Source of the DNA: Allomuricauda sp. NBRC 101325
Lineage (GTDB): Bacteria; Bacteroidota; Bacteroidia; Flavobacteriales; Flavobacteriaceae
Reading direction: 5' to 3'
DNA: 64,000 nucleotides
Assembly (NCBI RefSeq): GCF_030268205.1
Contig: NZ_BSQF01000004.1
Span: forward strand, 248,001 to 312,000
Below are positions 17,789-25,194 of the stretch, piece after piece. Under the pieces are notes generated by a model that made no database searches, was not told where the DNA came from, and worked only from the letters and a program-made list of their open reading frames with translations. A program made the position numbers and the translations under genes. Numbering within the stretch: the first letter of the stretch is position 1; each line of letters starts with the position of its first letter.

Positions 17789-18370
17789 ATGAAAGATCGG
17801 ATAATCAGATCAATTTCAAAGTATATCGAACTAAGCTCAGAGGAGGAAAGTTTGATTGAGACATTTTGGAAGGTAAAAACACTGGAGAAAGGTAATTATC
17901 TTCTTAGAAATGGAGAAACTTGTCGGACCGATAATTTTGTTGTCAACGGGGCATTAAAGGCCTTTTACATCAACCCCGATACCGGAAAGGAAGAAATCCT
18001 TTATTTAGCCATTGAAAATTGGTGGGCAACGGATATTGAAAGCTTTCAAAATCAAAAACCTTCAATCTACAATATACAGGCCATTGAGAACACCACCCTA
18101 CTACAGATCAGTCATGGTTCTTTTCAAAAAATGCTGAGGCAGGTTCCTAAACTCGAACGCTTTTTTAGAATCATTCTTGAAAATTATCTTGGGAGTTTAC
18201 AGAAAAGAATAATATTGAACCATACCCTTAGTGCAGAACAGCGCTATTTGGATTTCCTTAATGATTACCCAGATATTTCAAAGAAAGTTTCTAATTATCT
18301 TATTGCCTCCTATTTGGGCGTTACAGCCGAATTTTTAAGTAGAATGCGCAAAAAAATCAAGGAAACTTAA
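17789..18370 (+). CDS. Crp/Fnr family transcriptional regulator
   Basis: The 193-residue protein has an N-terminal cyclic-nucleotide-binding-type beta roll (GNYLLRNGETCRTDNFVVNGALKAFYINPDTGKEEILY, about 35-73). It also has the long dimer helix and a short C-terminal helix-turn-helix (VSNYLIASYLGVTAEFLSRMRKKI). This is the shorter Bacteroidota subtype, which usually lacks the residues that bind cAMP and whose ligand is unknown. It lies 63 bp before the azoreductase-like gene in the same orientation, a common pairing in which the regulator controls the adjacent oxidoreductase. Confidence 0.85.
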   Translation: MKDRIIRSISKYIELSSEEESLIETFWKVKTLEKGNYLLRNGETCRTDNFVVNGALKAFYINPDTGKEEILYLAIENWWATDIESFQNQKPSIYNIQAIENTTLLQISHGSFQKMLRQVPKLERFFRIILENYLGSLQKRIILNHTLSAEQRYLDFLNDYPDISKKVSNYLIASYLGVTAEFLSRMRKKIKET

Positions 18371-18433
18371 CCTACATCAATATTTTTCATTTTCTCTATT
18401 TAGAACTTTGCCCCATAATCAAAATTTTAGAAA

Positions 18434-19057
18434 ATGAACAAGGTATTAATCATCAACGCAAGTGTACGAAAGGATAAATCGCACAGTCGAAAACTCACGC
18501 AAATTTTTGAGGAAAATTGGAAAAGGAAGAACCCTAAAGATACTTTTACAGCCCGGGAAGTAGGATTGGAGGAAATCCCGCCCATAAATGAAAAATGGAT
18601 TGCTAGTGCCTTTGTAAAACCATTGGAAAGAACAAAGGAAAATCAATATGGTGTTGCATTGAGTGATACATTGGTCAAGGAATTCAAGGAGCATGACATT
18701 TATGTTTTGGGAACACCGATGTATAATTGGTCAATCCCGAGCGGACTAAAATCCTATATTGATCAACTTATGAGGATCAATGAGACTTGGAAATTCCGTT
18801 CAGGTGAACCGGACGGGGATTATGTAGGTCTACTGGAGAACAAAAAAATGTTCATTTTGTCAAGTCGTGGCGATACAGGGTATGGAGAAAATGAAAAAAA
18901 TGGTCACATGAATTTTCAAACCACCTACCTGAAGTTCGTTTTTGGGATTATGGGTATTAAAGATATTAAGATAATCTCTTTGGATAATGAAGAGTTTGGA
19001 GGGGCACTGTTTGAGAAATCCAAAAATGAAATCTATCAAAGGATCCAACAAATCTGA
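18434..19057 (+). CDS. FMN-dependent NADH-azoreductase-like flavoprotein
   Basis: The 207-residue protein shows a flavodoxin-like fold of the AzoR/NQO family. The N-terminal VLIINASVRKDKSHSRKLT binds FMN phosphate, GTPMYNWSIPSGLKSYIDQL is the highly conserved central loop over the flavin, and ILSSRGDTGYGE forms the other side. Such enzymes reduce quinones, azo dyes and nitro compounds with NAD(P)H in the cytoplasm and help against electrophile stress. The gene ends at a hairpin region shared with the convergent YHS gene. The Crp-type gene upstream is the likely regulator. Confidence 0.88.
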   Translation: MNKVLIINASVRKDKSHSRKLTQIFEENWKRKNPKDTFTAREVGLEEIPPINEKWIASAFVKPLERTKENQYGVALSDTLVKEFKEHDIYVLGTPMYNWSIPSGLKSYIDQLMRINETWKFRSGEPDGDYVGLLENKKMFILSSRGDTGYGENEKNGHMNFQTTYLKFVFGIMGIKDIKIISLDNEEFGGALFEKSKNEIYQRIQQI

Positions 19058-19360
19058 AATCCGTTTTTAAATGTTGTATGAATAATGAATATTAATACGT
19101 AATACCTTAAGCAAAAGTTGTGACTGCATCGAATAAGTTAACAGGCAGAAATAACCTATGACTGTATGTATAATTAACTGTTGCCAAAGTCAAATTAAAC
19201 AATACCATATCGAGACGATCGTGTTTTGAAGCACAGTTCCATGATAATAATTAAGACCATTATGAAGTTTAAGAAGTAAGCCGCTGTTACCTATCCATAG
19301 TATGAAGAGATCAGATTCTGGTACAGCGGCTCTTGCAGCATTTTTAGTTGAAAGGAAACT
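19058..19360. other. Convergent intergenic region with hairpin
   Basis: This 303-bp region separates the converging azoreductase-like and YHS genes. A 12-bp stem with one bulge (19279-19291 with 19320-19331, loop 28 bases) followed by CTTGCAGCATTTTT is the only structure seen and may act as a weak terminator. Confidence 0.45.
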
Positions 19361-19852
19361 TTAAAAGGTTTTGAATTTCTCTAAAGTTTTCCAGTTCTTG
19401 TCTCCTTGTGCAATATGTTTGTCTTTCCCCTCATTTTCCCAAACCTTAACAAATTCTCCCTCCACATTTATAGTAAACAGGTACAACTTGTTATCCACTA
19501 CGCGAAAACTTTTTGGATTTGGGCGGTACTTATAGCCCAGGGAAACGGCGTAGGCACACCAGCCGCCATATTGGGGAACGTACTTTTGGGGATTGGATTG
19601 AAACTGCTTTTGTTGGTCTTGGTTAACAAAAAAGTAGGTTAACCCATCATAGGTTGCTTTAAAGTCTTTCTTTCCCATTTGCGCCTTGCCCTGATCGATA
19701 TAGGACACCGGGCTGTAACCATCCAGTGCTATTGTGCTTTCATCGGTGTTATAACTGTGCGACTGTGCCATGATAGATCCCATACCGATTAACAAAAGTC
19801 CTAATGCAAGGATTGTCCATTTTTTTTGAATCGAATTCTTCTTTGTTTTCAT
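19361..19852 (-). CDS. Exported YHS domain protein
   Basis: The 163-residue protein has a signal peptide (cleavage likely after SIMAQ) and a single YHS-like domain: TIALDGYSPVSYIDQGKAQM, then DGLTYFFVNQDQQKQFQSNP, then KYVPQYGGWCAYAVSLGYKY. YHS domains are short modules linked to metal handling and redox stress; the Cys in GGWCAYA is typical of this secreted subtype. It closes the leftward block that begins with peroxiredoxin at 23305, which fits a stress-response role, although it has about 150 bp of its own upstream sequence. Confidence 0.85.
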   Translation of the reverse strand: MKTKKNSIQKKWTILALGLLLIGMGSIMAQSHSYNTDESTIALDGYSPVSYIDQGKAQMGKKDFKATYDGLTYFFVNQDQQKQFQSNPQKYVPQYGGWCAYAVSLGYKYRPNPKSFRVVDNKLYLFTINVEGEFVKVWENEGKDKHIAQGDKNWKTLEKFKTF

Positions 19853-19999
19853 ATTGTATTGATTTTAAAATTTTATGCCAAGGTAATCTGCCCAAGAGAA
19901 TCCAACTTTCCCATTATTGAGCCAATGTGCCAAAATTGCTTTTTATCTTTATTTTATTGGGATTCCATAGGGTCGGTATTTTTAGGTTGCCATTGCCAA

Positions 20000-20413
20000 T
20001 TAGAAAAGGCTGCGCTCTTGTTCGTCTATGGTGATATCATTAATGCTGGCATAACGTTTTTGCATCAGGCCATTTTCATCAAATTCCCAGTTTTCATTAC
20101 CATAAGCTCTATACCATTGTCCTGTCTTGTCTTGATATTCATATTCAAAACGCACGGCTATACGGTTATCAGCATGGGCCCAATAGGTTTTCCTTAGTTT
20201 GTACTGAAGTTCATTCTTCCATTTGTCCGTTAAAAAATGTCGTATTTCATCCCTTCCGTTTATGAACTGAGATCTATTGCGCCATTCACTGTCCATTGTG
20301 TATGCCAATGAGACCTTTTCAGGGTCTTGGCTGTTCCATGCATCTTCTGCCAGCTGTATTTTCATTTTGGCAGTTGCCTCTGTAAAAGGGGGGAGTGGTA
20401 ATCTCTTTTCCAT
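20000..20413 (-). CDS. NTF2-like fold protein, DUF1348 family
   Basis: The 137-residue protein matches the DUF1348 (SnoaL/NTF2-like) pattern along its length: [21 protein letters not shown] at the start, [52 protein letters not shown], the highly conserved [17 protein letters not shown], and [10 protein letters not shown] at the end. The fold forms a cone-shaped pocket for small hydrophobic ligands. No enzymatic activity is established for the family. It stands 130 bp downstream of the sigma factor gene in the same direction and may be part of its regulon. Confidence 0.88.
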   Translation of the reverse strand: MEKRLPLPPFTEATAKMKIQLAEDAWNSQDPEKVSLAYTMDSEWRNRSQFINGRDEIRHFLTDKWKNELQYKLRKTYWAHADNRIAVRFEYEYQDKTGQWYRAYGNENWEFDENGLMQKRYASINDITIDEQERSLF

Positions 20414-20543
20414 TATTTCTTTCTATTTTTTAAATTGTTGAAACGATATTTTTGGTACAGTTCGACGAGGTTAATTCCGAATCGAAAGAATGTTAGTTGT
20501 AGGTTGAACCAAAGATTTTGCATGAATTATGATTTAGAAGGGT

Positions 20544-21152
20544 TTACCAGTTTTCCGCCAAATAGCTTTTCATTTTCTTACGGGCACGGCTCAATGCAAC
20601 CCATACATTAATTTTGTTAATGTCCAATGTCTGACAAATTGCATCCGTACTGCAGCCCTTGATTTTCATTCGTAGTACTTGTTGTTCCCTGCTGCCCAAA
20701 AGATTTATGCCAGAATCAAGGACAAGGTGCAGTTCATTTGCATTTAGACAATCGGTAATATCTGAACTGTTGATATCGCTGGAGCTGCCTTCCCATTCGT
20801 ACCAGGTAGGATATTCAGAAATACTAATTGCCGAATGAAGAATCTTACCTTTATTTGAATAGACCATGCGATAATGGTCCATGATCTTGTGGTTTAGAAT
20901 TGATGTAAGCCAAACCCGTTCGCTTGAGCGACCTCGGAAGCCTGATGCAGAATTCAGGGCAGCAAGAAAGGTATCCTGAATAATGTCCTCAATGTTGTCT
21001 TCAGGTAACTTTCTTCTTGCCATGGCTATTAGATAATCCCTGTGTCGGACCATCCATTGGTCCGGATTAAGTTCAATTTTGTTTTCAATAATGGTTTCCA
21101 TAGGTCTGTTTGTTGTTTTTGTTTTGATCTTTAGAAATGATTTGTCAATCAT
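20544..21152 (-). CDS. Sigma-70 family (ECF-like) RNA polymerase sigma factor
   Basis: The 202-residue protein carries sigma region 2 (YLIAMARRKLPEDNIEDIIQDTFLAALN, then WLTSILNHKIMDHYR) and a region 4 helix-turn-helix (LGSREQQVLRMKIKGCSTDAI, then INVWVALSRARKKMKSYL). The linker between them is longer than usual and rich in Ser, Asp and Asn. The start at 21152 overlaps the stop of the upstream gene as ATGA, implying translational coupling; a second ATG lies at 21101. No anti-sigma factor gene is adjacent, so control must lie elsewhere, perhaps at the level of the upstream gene. Confidence 0.85.
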   Translation of the reverse strand: MIDKSFLKIKTKTTNRPMETIIENKIELNPDQWMVRHRDYLIAMARRKLPEDNIEDIIQDTFLAALNSASGFRGRSSERVWLTSILNHKIMDHYRMVYSNKGKILHSAISISEYPTWYEWEGSSSDINSSDITDCLNANELHLVLDSGINLLGSREQQVLRMKIKGCSTDAICQTLDINKINVWVALSRARKKMKSYLAENW

Positions 21153-21484
21153 TCATTCAGTTTACCGGTTGAGGTATCCATGTTTGTTAGTTTGAGGTAT
21201 TCTGGGCGTTTTTGAATTAATGTTAGTACCTCTGCACTAGTGGCGACAACCTTGAATTCACCTTTTTGGGCATATTCCATTACACGTTCAATCAATGCAT
21301 TTCCAACCTCTACCAGATCAAGGTGGTCGCTTATATCCATTCCAATCAGATTTAATTGTTGCCCTCCCTTAAGGGTATATTCAAGAGAGGCTATCTTTCC
21401 ATTAATATGGAATTGAAAGTAGGTTCTTCCAGCATCGGTTTTAAGGACCAATGGAATACGATTTATATAGGTTTGAGGGTACAT
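21149..21484 (-). CDS. Small GNAT-like protein (Acetyltransf_CG type)
   Basis: From ATG 21484 the frame encodes 111 residues that resemble the short GCN5-like acetyltransferase family: FHINGKIASLEYTLKGGQQLNL, VEVGNALIERVMEYAQKGEFKVV and the closing VLTLIQKRPEYLKL, which matches the family's xYIxxHPEYxxL ending. The frame extends to a GTG at 21592, but that stretch contains the upstream gene's terminator hairpin, so 21484 (preceded by AAGGAA) is preferred. It overlaps the sigma factor start by 4 bp. A regulatory link with the sigma factor is an inference. Confidence 0.65.
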   Translation of the reverse strand: MYPQTYINRIPLVLKTDAGRTYFQFHINGKIASLEYTLKGGQQLNLIGMDISDHLDLVEVGNALIERVMEYAQKGEFKVVATSAEVLTLIQKRPEYLKLTNMDTSTGKLNE

Positions 21485-21554
21485 TTCCTTGTTTATGACT
21501 ACGATCAGTGTTTCTTGTTTTCCAATAGATTGACTATCCCTGGATAATGATTTT

Positions 21555-21582
21555 AAAAGAAGGGGCGTATGGGTTTCGCCCC
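21555..21582 (-). terminator. Rho-independent terminator of the isochorismatase gene
   Basis: A GC-rich 6-bp stem (21562-21567 with 21577-21582) is followed in the leftward direction by TTCTTTT. It lies 62 bp beyond the stop codon of the isochorismatase-type gene. Confidence 0.65.
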
Positions 21583-21643
21583 CTCTTTCCACTAAACCAA
21601 ATCAAACACTACTCAGATCTTGTTATTCTTAAAATCCTATTTT

Positions 21644-22372
21644 TTATTCTTCGGCGAGAATTTGTCGGGCATCCAAGACCTCTTGCAATTCGGTGGTAGT
21701 GTAGACCTCACTGGCCATCATTGCATAGTTTGTTTGTGCTGCCTGGTCTCCATCCAAGTGAGGGAGTTTTGCTGAAGCAGTGGCATCGCCAACTACCGCG
21801 ACCTCAAACCCACATTCCAATAGTTCCCGCATATGCGATTCGACACAAAGGTTTCCTGACATTCCCCCTAGAATTACTTTGTCTATTTTCTGTTTACGCA
21901 ATTGGAGCACCAAATCATTGTTTTCGGGACCGAAGACTTTATGGGGACTGCATATGGTTACCTTGTCCGTATTCATGATATAGGGTTTGTATTGTTCGAG
22001 CCAATCGGCACCTGAACCTTCAAAACCGTCCAGGTTCAATTGATCGTCCCTGTCGAACATGTTTATGTTGTGCATCAGTTTTTCCAAGGTGCCCTCAAAC
22101 TGCCATCCATGGTCATGTTTAAAGTAATAATGGGGTGAAATAAATACATGGATCCCATGTTCGGATCCTAAACGAAACAGGGTTTCTATGTTGTTTATGG
22201 TATCATTCTCCATCACACTTTGTCCAACAGCGCCCCATGCTACCCCATTTGGGCTCAAAAAATCATTTTGGGGGTCAACGATTACAATTGAAGTATGACG
22301 ATCAATTTCGAAACCTGTAATTGGTAGTTGTGCGGTCAGCTTACCCTGCTTTGCATTTTTAGTGGATTTCAT
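21644..22372 (-). CDS. Isochorismatase family cysteine hydrolase, cytoplasmic paralogue
   Basis: The 242-residue protein has the isochorismatase-like hydrolase fold and its catalytic triad: Asp33 (IVDPQNDFLS), Lys145 (PHKVFGP) and Cys176 (MSGNLCVESH). Relatives hydrolyse C-N bonds in nicotinamide, N-carbamoyl compounds or formamides, or the vinyl ether of isochorismate. The His-rich motif SPHYYFKHDHGW (about 79-90) may shape the active site. No signal peptide is present. It is closely related to the exported protein at 32466-33197, which has the same unusual central block (MFDRxDQLN and GFEGSGADW). It lies between peroxiredoxin and the GNAT/sigma pair on the same strand. Confidence 0.88.
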   Translation of the reverse strand: MKSTKNAKQGKLTAQLPITGFEIDRHTSIVIVDPQNDFLSPNGVAWGAVGQSVMENDTINNIETLFRLGSEHGIHVFISPHYYFKHDHGWQFEGTLEKLMHNINMFDRDDQLNLDGFEGSGADWLEQYKPYIMNTDKVTICSPHKVFGPENNDLVLQLRKQKIDKVILGGMSGNLCVESHMRELLECGFEVAVVGDATASAKLPHLDGDQAAQTNYAMMASEVYTTTELQEVLDARQILAEE

Positions 22373-22672
22373 AGGTGTATATTTTGGTTATTGAATCAAT
22401 TTATTCACACCCTAAAATTCAGTTAATGCACTAACCTATTTTATTTGAAATTTGCCAAAATGTCCTAAGGTTGCGGTTTTGATCGTAATTAGGGAAAAAA
22501 ATGATGGATCAGGAGGTCTTAACAGGTATACGATTGATAGGATTACCAAAAGAGGATCCATGGAATTGTTTTAGGTCGATTTGATGTTGGACGGGAAGGT
22601 TTTTGAATGTTCGTATTGTATCACAAATTTCAGCGATAGCGGGGTACGCCCATGTAGTACAAATGGCGCTGT
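22373..22672. other. 300-bp gap between peroxiredoxin and isochorismatase genes
   Basis: No coding frame or clear terminator was found here. It should contain the promoter of the isochorismatase-type gene, but no exact TAnnTTTG element was located. Confidence 0.4.
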
Positions 22673-23305
22673 TTATTTATTGGAAGGGTCTTTCGAAAAT
22701 TGAAGATAGGGAGCTCCCTTCACATGGCGGTCCGGAAATTTTTGATCAGCTTGGTCCAATGGCATATGTGGGTCGACGATGACATCATCCTTTGGCTTCC
22801 AATTGGCAGGTGTCAAGACTTGATGGTCAGCATGTAACTTCAGGGCGTCGATGGCCCGTAGGATTTCATCAAAATTTCTTCCTATGGATGTAGGATAGGT
22901 AAGGTGGAGCTGGATAGTCTTGTCAGGGTCAATGATAAATACTGAGCGAACCGTTTTTTTATCATTGGCCCCTATTGGAAACATCCCGTACAACCGCGCA
23001 ATATTTCCATTGGTATCAGCAATGATTGGGAACCGGATTTCCACGTCCATTGATTTTTCAATATCCTTTTTCCAATCAAAATGGGCATCAAGGGTGTCTA
23101 CACTAAGGGCAATGGCCTTTACGTTCCGTTTCATAAATTCCTGTTCCAATTGCGCTACCATGCCAAGCTCTGTCGTACAGACCGGGGTGTAGTCTTCAGG
23201 ATGCGAGAAAAGCAGCCCCCATGACCCACTTAGCCAGTTATGGAACCTAAAGTTTCCTTCTGTTGTTACAGCATCAAAATCCGGTGCAATACTACCTATT
23301 CCCAA
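22673..23305 (-). CDS. Peroxiredoxin, 1-Cys (Prx6) type
   Basis: The 210-residue protein is a Prx6-subfamily peroxiredoxin reducing hydrogen peroxide and organic hydroperoxides. The peroxidatic motif HPEDYTPVCTTE contains Cys43. The C-terminal extension that marks the Prx6 type is visible (TYPTSIGRNFDEILRAIDAL, then VLTPANWKPKDDVIV). No second resolving Cys is present in the tail. There is no ATG at the proper N-terminus: the frame is closed by a TAA nine bases upstream of the TTG at 23305, so TTG (or an ATA/ATC just before it) must be the start. It is divergent from the LytTR regulator 92 bp away, which may control it. Confidence 0.92.
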   Translation of the reverse strand: MGIGSIAPDFDAVTTEGNFRFHNWLSGSWGLLFSHPEDYTPVCTTELGMVAQLEQEFMKRNVKAIALSVDTLDAHFDWKKDIEKSMDVEIRFPIIADTNGNIARLYGMFPIGANDKKTVRSVFIIDPDKTIQLHLTYPTSIGRNFDEILRAIDALKLHADHQVLTPANWKPKDDVIVDPHMPLDQADQKFPDRHVKGAPYLQFSKDPSNK

Positions 23306-23397
23306 TATGATTTATAAATGATTGGTTGTGAGTACAAAATAGAAATATTTCTATAAATTCAGCTATATTTAAACGGTTTATTCAAACATTGCCAACC

Positions 23398-24156
23398 ATG
23401 ACCTTCCAAATCCGTTCGATACTCGTCGATGATGAACAAAGACATCACGATATTTTAGGGAAAATGCTTACAACCTTCTGTCCCGAAATCGAACTTGTCG
23501 GGCATGCTTACTCGGTAGGGGAAGCCGTCTCATTAATAAAGACCGAGCGGCCAGATTTGGTTTTTCTGGACATAGAAATGCCCGATGGGAATGGCTTTAA
23601 TGTGTTCGATCATTTTGAAGACCCTCCTTTTGAGGTAATTTTTACCACTGCCCATGATCTATATGCAATAAATGCAATAAAATATGCTGCATTGGATTAT
23701 CTGTTGAAGCCCATCAATATTCAAGAGCTCAAGCAGGCAGTTGCTAGGGCAGGTAAAATATTGACAAAACAGGCTCCTTCCCGTGAAGAGGGGTATCAAG
23801 TGCTAAAGGAAAACATCAATCTCGAGGACAAGAGCCAGACCAAAATCGCACTAAGGTCTTCTGAAGGTATTGATTTTATAGAGGCCAATCGTTTGATACG
23901 TGTTGAAGCAAACCATGTCTATTCCAATTTTTATTTGGATAATGGGAGGATGATTATGGTTTCCAAACCATTGGGTGAGTTTGAGCCCTTATTGGAATCA
24001 TTCAATTTTTTTCGAGTTCATAAGTCACATATGGTCAATTTGGGCCATGTGGAAAAGTATGTTAAAGGTAAGGGAGGTTACTTGATCCTTAAGGATGGCT
24101 CACATGTGGATGTTTCCGTGAGAAAGAAAGAAGCACTGTTGAAAAGGTTAATGTAA
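23398..24156 (+). CDS. LytTR family response regulator
   Basis: The 252-residue protein has a receiver domain (1-120: VDDEQ, phosphoacceptor Asp58 in VFLDIEMPDG, Lys in YLLKPI) and a C-terminal LytTR DNA-binding domain (about 150-250: IDFIEANRLIRVEANHVYSNFYLDNG, FFRVHKSHMVNLGHVEKYVKG, DVSVRKKEALLKRL). ATG 23398 is preferred over the TTG at 23389. LytTR regulators normally pair with LytS-type kinases. Such a kinase is encoded by the convergent gene whose 3' end overlaps this one by 9 bp. Likely targets are the divergent peroxiredoxin gene and the leftward redox block. Confidence 0.92.
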   Translation: MTFQIRSILVDDEQRHHDILGKMLTTFCPEIELVGHAYSVGEAVSLIKTERPDLVFLDIEMPDGNGFNVFDHFEDPPFEVIFTTAHDLYAINAIKYAALDYLLKPINIQELKQAVARAGKILTKQAPSREEGYQVLKENINLEDKSQTKIALRSSEGIDFIEANRLIRVEANHVYSNFYLDNGRMIMVSKPLGEFEPLLESFNFFRVHKSHMVNLGHVEKYVKGKGGYLILKDGSHVDVSVRKKEALLKRLM

Positions 24157-25194
24157 ATCATTGGGCATATTTAGGATGACCTTAGTACCCATGGGTTCGT
24201 CATCTTTTTTCAGGTCCTCGACCATAATACTGAAGACATCTTCCCCGAATTCCATGTTAAGTAACTCCAGCCTTGCCTCTATATTGGACATGGCCATGGA
24301 ACGATGTCCATTTTTAGGCTGGGCCCAGGCCACTTCCCTTCCAATACCATTGTCCAAAATGCAACATTGAATCGAGTCATCGGTTTCTAAAATTTCCAAT
24401 GAAAGTTTGCCTTTTCGAGAAGATTTGCGGAGTCCGTGGATGATCGCATTTTCCAAAAAAGGTTGAATGAGCATTGGGGGTACCATTATGGCTTCAGGGG
24501 TATCAACCTCAATTTTTAGCTCAAAATCAAAAACATTGTTGAACCTTGTCCGTTCCAATTTAAGGTAAGTGTCTAAAAATCGGATCTCATTGGAAAGAGT
24601 GATATGGGGCAGTAGCGAATTTTCTAGGTTTTGCCGCATAAGGCCTGCAAATTCTGAAAGGTAGTCCATGACTTTTTCCGTTTCGTTCGCTAAAACAAAT
24701 TCTTGGATGGATGACAGTGAATTAAAAATGAAATGAGGGTTCATTTGGGAAGACAACATTTTCATGCGTGCCCTTAAGGCTTCTTGTTTTTGCGCATTAA
24801 TGGCGCTCTGATGGAACCGTGAAGCTGAAATAACAGATCGGACTCTTGCCTTTAATATTTCATGATGTATCGGTTTTTTTATATAATCACTGGCTCCAAG
24901 ATCAAAGCACTTCGCCAAGGTTTCATCCTCTTCCTCTGCACTGATGAAGATTACCGGGAGCATCTTATAGGCTGGATCGGATTTCATTGCCTCCAGTAAT
25001 TCGAAACCACTGATACCAGGAAGGTTGATGTCTAGAAGTACCAAATCGAAATGCTGTGCCGCCAAACGCTGAAATAGAAATTGCCCCTTTGGAATAAAAG
25101 AAATGTCATATCCTTCCTCTCCCAAAACATGTTTGACCAATTCGAGGACCTGTCTGTTGTCATCAACAATAAGAATGGAACTGCCGCTATGCAT
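24148..25194 (-). CDS. Receiver-LytS-type histidine kinase fusion
   Basis: The 348-residue protein joins an N-terminal receiver domain (1-120; Asp55 in VLLDINLPGI, KKPIH loop) to a short helical linker and a LytS-type kinase (His_kinase family). The phosphorylatable His154 lies in QMNPHFIFNSLSSIQ, the N box is QPFLENAIIHGLRK and the G box is LDNGIGRE. No membrane segment is present, so it should be cytosolic and take its signal through the receiver. The start codon overlaps the stop of the giant kinase gene by 8 bp, so the two are probably translated together. It is well placed to receive phosphate from the giant kinase and pass it to the LytTR regulator. Confidence 0.92.
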   Translation of the reverse strand: MHSGSSILIVDDNRQVLELVKHVLGEEGYDISFIPKGQFLFQRLAAQHFDLVLLDINLPGISGFELLEAMKSDPAYKMLPVIFISAEEEDETLAKCFDLGASDYIKKPIHHEILKARVRSVISASRFHQSAINAQKQEALRARMKMLSSQMNPHFIFNSLSSIQEFVLANETEKVMDYLSEFAGLMRQNLENSLLPHITLSNEIRFLDTYLKLERTRFNNVFDFELKIEVDTPEAIMVPPMLIQPFLENAIIHGLRKSSRKGKLSLEILETDDSIQCCILDNGIGREVAWAQPKNGHRSMAMSNIEARLELLNMEFGEDVFSIMVEDLKKDDEPMGTKVILNMPNDLH

